From a virus: DNA of 47,040 bases. Below are positions 8,028 through 16,319 of this stretch, piece by piece (within the stretch, counting starts at the first letter, position 1; each line of letters opens with the position of its first letter). The stretch lies in IMG/VR virus record IMGVR_UViG_3300030906_000027, positions 1 to 47,040 of that record. The stretch is one strand, 5' to 3'. The notes beneath the pieces were generated by a model, which was not told the DNA's origin, did no database searches, and saw only the letters and a list, made by a program, of their open reading frames with translations. Position numbers and translations under genes: made by a program.

Positions 8028-11000
8028 CAGGACAGCGTGCGCCGGCGTCGGGCCGCATCGGCGTGGGCCGCGAGCTGCGCGCCACCAGTTGCGATGCGCG
8101 GCGCTGCCTGCTGAACCTGAGCCCCGGAAATGCTGGCGACATACGGCTCGAACATCTGGCCGGACTGGACGCCGATCGTCACCTGGGCCGGTGCCTGACG
8201 ACTGAGCGAGCGCATGTCGGAGGAAGAGAGGTGCGCCGGCGTCGGAAGCCCCCCAATGAGGCCGCCTTCGGCAAAGCCGGGCAGCTTGTTGTCATTGATC
8301 GCGTGCAGAAGCGGCAAATTGGACTTCGTCGCCTTCGCGTTGACGACGAACTCGCCGTTCGAGACGCGGGCCAGGATGCTGTCTGACGTTCCATTGCCGG
8401 GACCGGAGATGTGCCCGCCGTCAGCAAAGCCATCGTCCGAGGGAAGGCCGGATCCGAAGTTCCAGTTCTTGTCGGACGTCGTCGCGCCGCCGAATAGCTT
8501 GCCGATGCCGCCGAACAAGCCTCCCAAGCCGCCGCCGCTTCCGCCGCTCGATCCGCCGAACAGGCTGTTCGCGAGCGGCTTTATGATCGCCTGCTGGATG
8601 CCGATCTTCAGCAGGTCCGCGACGATCGACGATGCCATATCGTGGAAGGCGGCCGACACCGACTTCGTACCGCTCAACACGCCTTCCAGGCCGTCCTCGA
8701 GCTTATTGAGACCGCCGACGTCTGCCTGCTGCAGGCTGTCGCTGATCGAGGTCCCGTTCAATTGATTGGCGAAGGCCTGACCCGGCGACGCGTTCTGTCG
8801 ATCGAGCTGCTGCACCTTGAGCGGATGCTCGGCGTCGATCTGGTCGAGGCCCGTCCTCGCGCGGGCCACTTCGTCCGGGGTGTGTAGCTCCGGGTGATCG
8901 ACGACCGCCTGCAGCGGAGCGCGGCGTTGTGCCTCATCGGCCGCGAGCAATCGCAGCGCCAGATCGCGGCGTGCTTTCGTCGTCGTGGCCAGCGCCTGCT
9001 GAAGGTCGAGGAGCGCGATGGCGCCCTGCGATTGCAGTTGCTCGGTCGCAAGCTGCTTGTCGATCGCGTCGAGCCGCTCCTTTTGAAGCGAGCCGATCTC
9101 CGCCAGCTCCTCGGTGTTGAAATAGACTTCGTCCAGCTGGTCGGACTGCGCCTGCGTCAGCTTCTTCGCGGTGACCTGATCGGCGAGCTCGGCGCGCTTC
9201 TGGGTGACCCCTGTATAAAGCCCGGCGCGATCGAGGCTCCCTTTTTGCGCGTCGTTGCCCGACAGCGAGATCTGCGCTGCGAAATAGCCGGCCTGCGCCG
9301 AGGCAAGCTGAGACTGGAACGCGTGATCGTCGTTCGCCGCATGGGTGGTCTGCGCCTGCTGCCGGCGAGCGAGCGTATCGGTGGACGGTCCCTTCGGTCC
9401 GAAGCCAACATGATAGTGATTGCCCTCGTCGAGGGCCTCGGTGAGATGCACGCCGGCATCCTCGAAAGCCTTCTTGAGTGATGCGAGCGACACGCCGGCC
9501 GTTTTCGCGACGTCGAGCGCCTGCCCGCTTTCGTGCAGGCTCGTGCCCGGCTTGGCCGCGAGCGATCCGGTGCCGGCGAGATAGCGGTTGTAGAGAACCT
9601 GCTGCTGCGCGGAGCTGCGGTAGGAACTGGTGACGGTTCCGCCGATGCCGTGGACGATGTCCTCGGCCTGCCCAAGGTTGATCTGCCGCCCGACCTGGCG
9701 CCCGTCGCGCGAATCCTTCTGCGCCGCCTCAAGCCGCTTCACCGCGGCCGTCGCCGCGTCGAGCTCCTCGCCCCACTTCTTCAGCGCGGCCTGCTGCGCC
9801 GGGCTATAGGGCATCTTCTCGAGATCGGACTTCTGGGCATCCAGGTCGCGAAGCTGTTGTCGTGCCTTTTCGAGCGGCGTGTTGGCGTTCTTGTCCTCCA
9901 CCGAGCGCTGGACGCTGTCCGGCGTGAGGATCGACTTGCCAGACAAGGCAGTCCCGACGGCAGACGCCTCGCCGCGGAGCTGCGCGGCTTTCTGGCTCGC
10001 GGCCGTCGCCATGCCTGCAAACCGGTTGACGCTGTCCGCGAGCTGTTCGAGCGCCGCCTTGTCGGGCCCGGTCGCCTGACGTGCGAGCGCATCGAGGTTG
10101 TTGCGCAGTTTCACGACATCGCCGCCAGCGCTTGCAACCGCCGCGTCGATCGCGGGATTGTGGGTCACCGGTCCGAGACCGCCGGCGTCCGTCAGCGTGC
10201 TGGCGAGGACGCCGGCCTTGCCGCCGGCAGCGGCAGTTCGGGCGGCGGAGAAGGCCTGGTCCGAAAAGCTCTTCACCTGGGACTGCGCCGCCTCGATGTC
10301 GGGACGCTTCTCCTGCAGCGAGATCGTAGAGAGCAGGCGGTTGCGTTCGACGAGCTTGCCGTTGGCCTTGTCGATCGCGTCGGAAAGATCCCCCTGCGAC
10401 TTCGCGTATTCTTCTTCGGCCTTCTTGGCATCGTCGGCGGCGTGGCCGCTTTCAACCAGGTTGGCGATGAACGGCGCGAGGATCGACGTGCCCAGTGTGA
10501 TCGCGAGACCCCACGGCCCACCCATGAACCCGGCGAACTTCGCGAGAAATCCTTCTGTTGCGTTCGTCTCGGCCGCAAGGAACTGCAGGGCCTCGGCGAT
10601 GCGCGGCACTTCGAGCGCGAAGGCGCGCACTGGCGACTGACCGGCCGTCAACGAGTCCGAAAAGGAGCGTACGACGTGCTCGGCGATCATACCCGAGGCA
10701 CCCATACGACCATGCGCGCCAGCAACCTCGTCGAGCCCGTCGACCGCGATCCCGCTCTCGGCCGCCAGCCGCTCGAGGCCCGTGACGGACTCGCGCGAAG
10801 CCAGAGCGTTCTTCTCGGCCGCAATCGCCTGCAGCTCGAGCGAGACCGCGAGCGACCGCGCACCTGCCGACGCCTCGGCACCCGTCTCGACGAGCCGCGC
10901 CTGAGCATCGGACAGGGTGCGCAGGAAGGTGGCCGACGCATTCGCCTGATCCGACTCGTCGCGCGCCGCCTTCAGGTTAAGGACGACGCCGGAGCCGGAA

Positions 11001-11260
11001 GGCGTCGGCGCCTTCAACGCGGTCTGCGCGGTCGAGCGGATGTTCGCGAACGTGCGCGCGTAGGCCTGCTCCATCGCCTTGGCCTGATCGGCAACGCTGC
11101 CGCCCAGCTTCTCGAAAGCGTTGCGGACGGTGCCCTGAACGTCGTCGGCGCTGTTGCCGAGCTCGAGCAGGGCCGACTTGCCCGCCTTCGCAGCGACGGT
11201 CAGATCGCTGGAGCCGCCGCCAATCTGGATGAAGAGGCTGCGTGTGGAAGACGCTCCCAT
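8027..11260 (-). CDS. Tape measure protein with internal M15-type peptidase domain
   Basis: At 1077 residues this is the longest gene in the window, as expected of a tape measure. It has long Ala/Gln/Lys-rich helical regions, a hydrophobic stretch around residues 245-275 and a Gly/Ser-rich tail near residue 900. Residues about 530-625 form a D-Ala-D-Ala carboxypeptidase (M15) domain with SLHESGQALDVA giving the zinc ligands His576 and Asp583, and GNHYHVGF giving His615 and His617. The ATG follows a GGGGGGA ribosome site. Besides setting tail length, the protein probably cuts peptide cross-links during DNA entry. Confidence 0.9.
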   Translation of the reverse strand: MGASSTRSLFIQIGGGSSDLTVAAKAGKSALLELGNSADDVQGTVRNAFEKLGGSVADQAKAMEQAYARTFANIRSTAQTALKAPTPSGSGVVLNLKAARDESDQANASATFLRTLSDAQARLVETGAEASAGARSLAVSLELQAIAAEKNALASRESVTGLERLAAESGIAVDGLDEVAGAHGRMGASGMIAEHVVRSFSDSLTAGQSPVRAFALEVPRIAEALQFLAAETNATEGFLAKFAGFMGGPWGLAITLGTSILAPFIANLVESGHAADDAKKAEEEYAKSQGDLSDAIDKANGKLVERNRLLSTISLQEKRPDIEAAQSQVKSFSDQAFSAARTAAAGGKAGVLASTLTDAGGLGPVTHNPAIDAAVASAGGDVVKLRNNLDALARQATGPDKAALEQLADSVNRFAGMATAASQKAAQLRGEASAVGTALSGKSILTPDSVQRSVEDKNANTPLEKARQQLRDLDAQKSDLEKMPYSPAQQAALKKWGEELDAATAAVKRLEAAQKDSRDGRQVGRQINLGQAEDIVHGIGGTVTSSYRSSAQQQVLYNRYLAGTGSLAAKPGTSLHESGQALDVAKTAGVSLASLKKAFEDAGVHLTEALDEGNHYHVGFGPKGPSTDTLARRQQAQTTHAANDDHAFQSQLASAQAGYFAAQISLSGNDAQKGSLDRAGLYTGVTQKRAELADQVTAKKLTQAQSDQLDEVYFNTEELAEIGSLQKERLDAIDKQLATEQLQSQGAIALLDLQQALATTTKARRDLALRLLAADEAQRRAPLQAVVDHPELHTPDEVARARTGLDQIDAEHPLKVQQLDRQNASPGQAFANQLNGTSISDSLQQADVGGLNKLEDGLEGVLSGTKSVSAAFHDMASSIVADLLKIGIQQAIIKPLANSLFGGSSGGSGGGLGGLFGGIGKLFGGATTSDKNWNFGSGLPSDDGFADGGHISGPGNGTSDSILARVSNGEFVVNAKATKSNLPLLHAINDNKLPGFAEGGLIGGLPTPAHLSSSDMRSLSRQAPAQVTIGVQSGQMFEPYVASISGAQVQQAAPRIATGGAQLAAHADAARRRRTLS

Positions 11261-11373
11261 AATTCCCCCCAGAGTTGAGAAAGAGCGCTAAACGGTCGAA
11301 GGCGGGCGCCGAGGCTGCCATCGTTGAAGCTGACGCTTAGCCAGAGTACCGTCTCCGGCTCTGGAGGCAGTCA

Positions 11374-11772
11374 ATGCGAAGGTTCACAAAGGTTATAGCT
11401 GGCGCGCTCGGGCTGCTCGTATGCACGCCGTCGGTAGCCATCACGCCTGTCGAGCAGGCCGAGATTGCTGATTATGCAAAAAGAGACCCGTGCCTGGCGT
11501 ACAGCTACCTTGAGATGCTTTCGAACAAAGACACCGCGGCGCAACAGCGCCTGGACAGTATCAATAATCAAATGCCGACATTTGGCTCAAACTGTGACGC
11601 GTCCTTCGAGAAGCAACTTGCAAATCAAAATGACCCGTCGGGTATAATGAGGTGGCTTTCGGGCCTCGCCGCAAATAGCGCCCTTGCTGCAGCCATAGGA
11701 CTGGCAGTCCTAGTTGCGGGTCTGATATTGATTCTTGTTGTCCGACTGACGCGCAAAAAGGGCGATGGGTAG
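11374..11772 (+). CDS. Exported membrane protein on the opposite strand (candidate moron)
   Basis: This 132-residue protein is coded against the late operon, between the tape measure and tail chaperone genes. It has a signal peptide (residues 1-22, ending near SVA), a soluble region with three cysteines, one transmembrane helix at about residues 99-125 and a basic end (RLTRKKGDG). The ATG at 11374 has a GGAG site. The DNA is visibly richer in A and T than its neighbours. A gene of its own orientation and composition inside a structural operon fits a moron expressed by the prophage, perhaps changing the cell envelope or blocking superinfection; the function is unknown. Confidence 0.75.
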   Translation: MRRFTKVIAGALGLLVCTPSVAITPVEQAEIADYAKRDPCLAYSYLEMLSNKDTAAQQRLDSINNQMPTFGSNCDASFEKQLANQNDPSGIMRWLSGLAANSALAAAIGLAVLVAGLILILVVRLTRKKGDG

Positions 11773-11773
11773 A

Positions 11774-11887
11774 TCAATTCCGCTTGTTCGCCTCTCGGCG
11801 CGCGTCGATCATCGCCCACAACTCGTGCGGCGTAGACTCCCAAAACTGTTCGGCCGACCAGCCGAAACCGTCCATCGTGATGCCCAT
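11774..11887 (-). CDS. Tail assembly chaperone, frameshift partner (37 aa)
   Basis: This tiny frame encodes a 37-residue stretch with FGWSAEQFWESTPHELWAMI, the signature of the Phage_TAC family next to the GTA gp10-like gene (rcc01693 type). It has an in-frame ATG at 11887, but its frame stays open further upstream, through the end of the preceding gene, and lies exactly one base back (-1). It may therefore be made as a frameshift extension of the 11917-12345 product, like lambda gpG-T, or from its own ATG. It ends one base from the stop of the opposite-strand gene at 11374-11772. Confidence 0.75.
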   Translation of the reverse strand: MGITMDGFGWSAEQFWESTPHELWAMIDARREANKRN

Positions 11888-11916
11888 CAGGCGACGGTAG
11901 GGGCGCTCGGACTTGC

Positions 11917-12345
11917 CTACGCTACCGCCGCTTTGGCTTCCCCCGACGCGGTCCTCCCGCCTCCGACGGCATCCGCGAGGCAGAGCGTCAAGCGGATCAC
12001 GACGCTAACCAAGCCCTGCTCGTAGATCTGCTGGCCGATAACCTCGGCCGAGACGAACTTCGTCAGGGGATCAGACGCGCCTGCCTTGATGAGCGCTACC
12101 GCGACCTTGGCCGCCTCTTCCAGCTTCAGACCGTGCCTGTCGGCCTTGCGGGTAAGCTCCATGAGAGAAAGCGCCGTACTGTCTTCCATCTCCACGATGG
12201 CTTCGTAGGTCGGCCGCAGCTTGTATGTCACGCCGGCGAGCATGAGCGTATGCTCGCCGCGATCGGCATTGGCCCGGACCGGCGCGGCAGCCGCTTCGGC
12301 CGGTGCGGCAGCGGCGGCGCGCGGCTTGCGTGGCAGCTTCGCCAT
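11917..12345 (-). CDS. Tail assembly chaperone, GTA gp10-like
   Basis: This 142-residue protein has an Ala/Pro-rich start and then, from about residue 28, the pattern of the GTA-gp10/Phage_TAC_11 family: ADRGEHTLMLAG, LRPTYEAIVEME, and a helical second half. It sits between the tail tube gene and the tape measure, where lambda gpG-like chaperones load the tape measure before tube assembly. Near its end a GGGGGAAG run at 11944-11937 could allow a -1 slip into the next frame, which encodes the short TAC segment. The run is not a perfect slippery heptamer. Confidence 0.8.
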   Translation of the reverse strand: MAKLPRKPRAAAAAPAEAAAAPVRANADRGEHTLMLAGVTYKLRPTYEAIVEMEDSTALSLMELTRKADRHGLKLEEAAKVAVALIKAGASDPLTKFVSAEVIGQQIYEQGLVSVVIRLTLCLADAVGGGRTASGEAKAAVA

Positions 12346-12773
12346 TACGCGGAGGCCATCATGTTATTGACCGTCGGCACCTGGGTCGCGGTCATGTCGT
12401 ACGAATACGTCACCGCATCGCCGACGGGCGCTGACGCCGAGAAGTTGCCGACGCCGATCTGGCCCTGATATTTGATGATCGTGCCCTTCTTGATCTGGAC
12501 GTCGACCACGGGCGGCACAGCCTGAGACGCCGCGTACATCGCCGCCAGACCGGCATCGGGGATCTTCACCTTGCCTTGGACGGTGAAGTCGATCGTCGAC
12601 TGCCCGAAGCCCTGGGCCTTCAGGTTGCCGTCTTCCTTCGTGCTCAGATCGATCTTGTCGGTCGAAGTCTTCCAGTCGAGGCTGGTCTGGCCGCCGATCT
12701 CCGTGAACGATTCCGGGTTGCCGGCGATACCGACGGCGACGACCCAATCCTTGCCATAATCCGTGCCGGCCAT
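12345..12773 (-). CDS. Major tail tube protein
   Basis: This 142-residue protein matches the size and pattern of the TP901-1/HK97-type tail tube family: an opening MAGTDYGKDWVVAVG, then GQTSLDWKTSTDKIDLSTKEDG and a closing run ending YSYDMTATQVPTV. The tube protein is made in many copies per virion. Its ribosome site GTGGGAG lies directly beyond a terminator-shaped hairpin, an arrangement shared only with the major capsid gene. The stop overlaps the start of the chaperone gene. Placement between the DUF3168 protein and the chaperones agrees with the standard tail order. Confidence 0.88.
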   Translation of the reverse strand: MAGTDYGKDWVVAVGIAGNPESFTEIGGQTSLDWKTSTDKIDLSTKEDGNLKAQGFGQSTIDFTVQGKVKIPDAGLAAMYAASQAVPPVVDVQIKKGTIIKYQGQIGVGNFSASAPVGDAVTYSYDMTATQVPTVNNMMASA

Positions 12774-12789
12774 GATGTTTCTCCCACAT

Positions 12790-12813
12790 AAAAAAGCCCG
12801 GGCGAAACCGGGC
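12790..12813 (-). terminator. Terminator-shaped hairpin before the tail tube gene
   Basis: On the minus strand GCCCGG pairs with CCGGGC around a six-base loop and is followed by six T residues. It lies just upstream of the tail tube ribosome site. It looks like an intrinsic terminator, yet the genes on both sides belong to one late operon, so it may be leaky, overridden, or a 5' stabilising structure. Confidence 0.7.
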
Positions 12814-12846
12814 GAGGAACGCTGAAAAAGGGGAAGCCGATCGGCG

Positions 12847-13260
12847 TCAGGCCGGCTCGACGATGATCTCGTATTGGTGGATGCCGACGCGCGTGACGCC
12901 GTCCGCCATGACGGCGGTCGATCCGGTCAGCCAGGTCGGCGACGAGAAGGCAGCACCGGCCGCGCTGATGTCCTGATCGTCCAGCGCATTGCGGACCTTC
13001 GCCATGATGGCAAGCAGCCCCGTCCGGTCCGGCCCACGGTATGTCACCTGCACGTCGAGGGTGAGCTTATCAAGGCGCTCGCGTTTGCCGCCGTATCGCT
13101 CGCCGTCCATGTCGCCGATCAGGATGACCGGGAGCGGCGTGTTCTCGTCGACGCTCTGGCGGACTAGCGCGACATCCGGCGTGATCGCCGCGCCGAGAGC
13201 GTCATAGACGGCGTCGCGCGTTGCTTGCCAAAGGTCGGGGATCTCGGGATCGACCGCCAT
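12847..13260 (-). CDS. Tail completion / DUF3168 family protein
   Basis: This 137-residue protein fits the DUF3168 family of tail terminator or completion proteins. It starts with a helix (LWQATRDAVYDALGAAI), has central strands with PLPVILIGDMDGERYGG, and a strand-rich end. In HK97-like phages this protein caps the finished tail tube before joining the head. The gene order (gp10-like, this gene, tail tube) is the usual one. A terminator-shaped hairpin lies between it and the tail tube gene. Confidence 0.8.
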   Translation of the reverse strand: MAVDPEIPDLWQATRDAVYDALGAAITPDVALVRQSVDENTPLPVILIGDMDGERYGGKRERLDKLTLDVQVTYRGPDRTGLLAIMAKVRNALDDQDISAAGAAFSSPTWLTGSTAVMADGVTRVGIHQYEIIVEPA

Positions 13261-13263
13261 GCG

Positions 13264-13764
13264 CTACCCCTGCATCTTGCTTTGGATGATGTCGGCGATC
13301 GCTTCGACGGCGCTGTTCGCGACGGCTTCGGTTTGTGGCGTATCGACGAACGGCCGTGGCGGCTCTGCCCGGACGGTCAGGTTGTAGGCCTTCACGATGT
13401 CGGCCGCGACTTTGCGACCCCGGACAGTCCGAAGCTTGCCGCCGACCCGACGCCGGCGCTCGACCAGGACAACCTGAGCTTTTCGGCCCAATTCGACGAT
13501 ACGGCCGTAGAACAGATTGCTTCTGCCACCGGCCGCTGCGGCTCCGATCAGGCCGGCCCTGACCTTTAGGCCATCGTTCAGCGTCTGGATGGTCAAGCCA
13601 CGCCACAGATCGCCGGTCCTGACCGCAACGTCGTTCTTCTCAAGCGCGAGAATTGCGCCCGCCGCCTTCGGCAGCTCCTCCTTGATCGCATCCTCGGCGT
13701 CAGCCGGAAGCGTATCGAACAGCTTTATAAGCTCCGACATGCCGGGCCAATTCGACTGAGGCAT
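13264..13764 (-). CDS. HK97 gp10-like tail component
   Basis: This 166-residue protein has the HK97 gp10 pattern: an acidic helical start (LFDTLPADAEDAIKEELPKAAGAI), a VRTGDLWRGLTIQ motif, a basic loop (VERRRRVGGKLRTVRGRK) and the final helix after RPFVDTPQ. Members of this family act at the head-tail joint or as tail completion factors. The start at 13764 overlaps the preceding adaptor gene by one base; an internal ATG eight codons later (MSELIKL) is a second possibility. It precedes the DUF3168 gene, as expected. Confidence 0.82.
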   Translation of the reverse strand: MPQSNWPGMSELIKLFDTLPADAEDAIKEELPKAAGAILALEKNDVAVRTGDLWRGLTIQTLNDGLKVRAGLIGAAAAGGRSNLFYGRIVELGRKAQVVLVERRRRVGGKLRTVRGRKVAADIVKAYNLTVRAEPPRPFVDTPQTEAVANSAVEAIADIIQSKMQG

Positions 13765-14129
13765 CAGGTCGTCCTCTGCGCGCCGTTGGTCGAGGCAAAA
13801 ATGACAAGCTGCTCGCGGTCACCATTCGGATCGTAGGGCGGTGCCTCGATATTGAGATCGATGCCGCCTGCCCCGTTCAAGCGGATTTGGTCATCGGGAA
13901 GCACCCCGTCCCGCCAACGGATCCGGAAGCGGTAGACGGATATCCCCTCGAGCACCTTGGCGATGAGCGCTTCGCGACCGCTCTGCCCGATCACCTCGGC
14001 GTAGGGCGCCGCGATCGGCGCCCATCCGGTGACGATCGGCTCGCCGCGCGTCACGACGACCGTAGCGCGCATGATCTCGATCTTCGTATTGAGGTCGCCG
14101 CCTTTCAGCCGCGGGAGGATCGTCGTCAC
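13764..14129 (-). CDS. Head-tail adaptor (SPP1 gp16-like)
   Basis: This 121-residue beta-rich protein resembles the phage head-tail joining family of SPP1 gp16 and HK97. After a short basic start it has the strand pattern KIEIMRATVVVTRGEPIVTGW, then YAEVIGQSGREALIAKVL, and YRFRIRWRDGVLPDDQIRL, typical of the family's small barrel. It is overlapped at both ends by the connector gene upstream and the gp10-like gene downstream. It probably acts as the stopper that holds DNA in the filled head. Confidence 0.8.
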   Translation of the reverse strand: MTTILPRLKGGDLNTKIEIMRATVVVTRGEPIVTGWAPIAAPYAEVIGQSGREALIAKVLEGISVYRFRIRWRDGVLPDDQIRLNGAGGIDLNIEAPPYDPNGDREQLVIFASTNGAQRTT

Positions 14130-14731
14130 TCAGTCGTCCACTTCGTGACTTTCTCGAGCATCCAGGTGACCGAGTTGGGAAGCTCAATCGGGGTGCCCCG
14201 CACGTCTACGGCGACGCTCTCGCGGTTGCGGTACCAGTGCCCGATCAACAACATCATTGCCTGCGCGACGATCGCGGTGTCGTCGGCAGAGAGCGGCGAC
14301 ACGACATAGGTGATGATCACCGCGCCGGGCTGCTCGGCTGTCGCGGGCCATCTGCCGATCGGCGCCACCATTGCGGGCTGCTCGACCAACTCGGTGATAT
14401 AGGCATCGGACCCGAGCAGCTGCGCGTCGCCGTTCGGATCGATATAGGAAATGCTGGTGATCGACGTGACCGCACCGCCGGCGAGCGCGATGTCGCGGGC
14501 GCGCGGATTGCGCGCCTCGGCCGACAGGATTGGCAGGAAGTGCTGTTCGACACCCGGAAACTTATCGAGGACGAGGACGTCGATCGCGCCCACGACCGAC
14601 TGGTCGATCTCCAGCTCGCACGCCCGGCGCGCGGCGGTGATCTGGCCTGTGAGGTAGGAGTCCTCGTCCGTCGCGCTCTGGTCGAGACGCAGGTGCGTCT
14701 TCAGATCCTGGAGCGCGACGGGCTCGGTCAT
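14126..14731 (-). CDS. Head-tail connector (gp6-like)
   Basis: This 201-residue protein has the N-terminal signature of the HK97 gp6/YqbG connector family: VALQDLKTHLRLDQSATDEDSYLTG, followed by an acidic helix with a conserved CELEIDQSV. The C-terminal half, with IGHWYRNRESVAVDV, also fits. These proteins form a ring beneath the portal. The gene follows the capsid and a small 66-residue protein and overlaps the adaptor by four bases, which agrees with HK97-type head modules. Confidence 0.85.
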   Translation of the reverse strand: MTEPVALQDLKTHLRLDQSATDEDSYLTGQITAARRACELEIDQSVVGAIDVLVLDKFPGVEQHFLPILSAEARNPRARDIALAGGAVTSITSISYIDPNGDAQLLGSDAYITELVEQPAMVAPIGRWPATAEQPGAVIITYVVSPLSADDTAIVAQAMMLLIGHWYRNRESVAVDVRGTPIELPNSVTWMLEKVTKWTTE

Positions 14732-14735
14732 GAGA

Positions 14736-14936
14736 TCAGGCCTCGACCTCGGGCTGCGGCTCGTTAGCTTCCGCGTACGCGACGGCCTCGGGGGTGTCGT
14801 CCGCCCAGCCGGTCAGGTCGGTGCCCTCGGCGACGTGGATGACGTGGTTAGGGAGCGCATCGCCCGTGGCGACGAGCACGCGGACCTTCTTCATCACAGG
14901 CGCCTTCTTGCCTGCGGCGGTGGGATCGGTTGCCAT
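14736..14936 (-). CDS. Small protein between capsid and connector genes
   Basis: This 66-residue protein has a basic start and an acidic end (EANEPQPEVEA) and no membrane segment. A GGAGAAAGG run lies upstream and the ATG at 14936 follows a plausible ribosome site (GAAGGAAATTCAGA). Small genes of this size between capsid and connector are common in HK97-type modules, sometimes for head decoration or completion. I do not recognise the family. The strong hairpin at 14964-14993 lies between it and the capsid gene. Confidence 0.6.
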   Translation of the reverse strand: MATDPTAAGKKAPVMKKVRVLVATGDALPNHVIHVAEGTDLTGWADDTPEAVAYAEANEPQPEVEA

Positions 14937-14963
14937 TCTGAATTTCCTTCAGCGGGGAGAAAG

Positions 14964-14993
14964 GAGCCGGGCGACCTTCGGTCAGCCCGGCTC
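14964..14993 (-). terminator. Strong stem-loop after the major capsid gene
   Basis: On the minus strand GAGCCGGGC pairs with GCCCGGCTC, and inside it GACC pairs with GGTC, giving a long stem with one bulged base. TTTCTCC follows. With the hairpin before the capsid gene it frames the capsid message. Confidence 0.6.
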
Positions 14994-15037
14994 AGGTATC
15001 CGTCGACGCAAGGGGTGCAGCGCCGCCGGAAAGCGGC

Positions 15038-16306
15038 TTAGGTGGCGCTGTTCTGGAAGTAGGAGACCGGCGCGCCGCCGGTGATCAGATTGCCGTCCGC
15101 GCGGGCCCAGGCAAGGAAGCCGATCTGGCCCTTGGAGACGAACGCGCTGTCGTCGAAGCGGAACAGCGTCACCTCCAGGATGTCGCGGATCATATACTGG
15201 CCGAGGTCGCCGAAGATGATCGACTTCGCGTTGGCCGCCATCACCGGCATGTGCTGGTTGACGGTGTACTTGTAGCCGTTGAACGTGTCCGGCTCCTTGC
15301 CCGCGATGCTGCCCTGCAGGCCACCCGGAAGCCACAGCGGCCGCCCCTCGGCGTCCTTCAGCTTCTTGATCGCCTTCAGCGTCGTATCGTGGAACATGAA
15401 GCCGCAACCGGGCATCGCGCGGTAGGCGGGGTCCACCGAGTGGACCAGGTCCATGAAGTCGTCATAGATCACGGTCACGGTCTCGCCGGCCGCGCCGACC
15501 TTGCCAGCCACCGCGGCGGTCACGATGCCGCGCGGCTCGGTGACGCCGGCGCCGACAGTGAACTTGCGGTTCTGGATGCGCGCGATGCGGGTCGCGGCCG
15601 CCTTCCGGATATACGCCTCGACGTCCATGCCGGGACCCTGATCCATCAGGAGCTCCATCGGGACCGTGAAGATCTTCGAGGAGAACTTAAAGGCCCCGAT
15701 CGCAATGGTGCCGAAGGTGACGTCCTGCGAGGAGGCGGTCGTCGACTCCGCGACGATCTCGCCTTCCTGCGCCGTCTCGTCGACCGTCGGGAAAGGCAGC
15801 GGAGCGCCGCTCGCGGTCTGAATGACGTTGGAAACGTCGCGCATGCCGCCGAATGCCTTGAGGGCCTCGAGCAGTTCGCCGCCGAAGCCCGTCGGAACGA
15901 GATAGCCGCCCTGGGTACCGTTGGACTGCTGGCCCGACTGCGCCGCCTGCGGGCGGCCGGTACGAAGGACGTTCGCCTCCTCGTGCGTCATACCGCGCTC
16001 GCCGTTCATCAGGAACGACTTGAACGCGGCCCGATACTTGACCGCGTGCGCGCGCTGATCGGCGGTCAGGCCGGCCTCGTGACGGGCGGTGTTGTCGATG
16101 CGGGTCTCGTCGGCTGCGGTCTCGCCGTCGATCTTCGCCTGCCGCTCGAGCGCGGAGATCTGGGAATCGATCAGGTCGATATCGGCATAGATCGCGTCGA
16201 CCTGCGCCGAGATTTCCTTGGTGAACTTGGTGGTCGCCGGATCGAGCAGGTTGCGGGCCTCGAGCGCCTTGGCGGTGCGCTGATCCCGGAGCGTCTTGAT
16301 GGTCAT
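15038..16306 (-). CDS. Major capsid protein, HK97 family
   Basis: This 422-residue protein has an N-terminal helical delta/scaffold-like region (about residues 1-110, rich in Glu, Lys and Arg), a Gln-rich hinge, and the HK97 fold region starting near TQGGYLVPTGFGGELLEAL. The pattern QTASGAPLPFPTVDETAQEGE and the C-terminal WARADGNLITGGAPVSYF are typical. The ATG at 16306 is preferred to the in-frame TTG at 16318 because that TTG forms part of the TTGGAG ribosome site. The ClpP-like protease upstream probably removes the delta region during maturation. Confidence 0.92.
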   Translation of the reverse strand: MTIKTLRDQRTAKALEARNLLDPATTKFTKEISAQVDAIYADIDLIDSQISALERQAKIDGETAADETRIDNTARHEAGLTADQRAHAVKYRAAFKSFLMNGERGMTHEEANVLRTGRPQAAQSGQQSNGTQGGYLVPTGFGGELLEALKAFGGMRDVSNVIQTASGAPLPFPTVDETAQEGEIVAESTTASSQDVTFGTIAIGAFKFSSKIFTVPMELLMDQGPGMDVEAYIRKAAATRIARIQNRKFTVGAGVTEPRGIVTAAVAGKVGAAGETVTVIYDDFMDLVHSVDPAYRAMPGCGFMFHDTTLKAIKKLKDAEGRPLWLPGGLQGSIAGKEPDTFNGYKYTVNQHMPVMAANAKSIIFGDLGQYMIRDILEVTLFRFDDSAFVSKGQIGFLAWARADGNLITGGAPVSYFQNSAT

Positions 16307-16319
16307 GGGTTGCTCCAAT

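Noticed and set aside
9533-11278. 581-residue plus-strand frame
   Set aside because: Arg/Gly/Leu-rich shadow of the tape measure gene in high-GC DNA.
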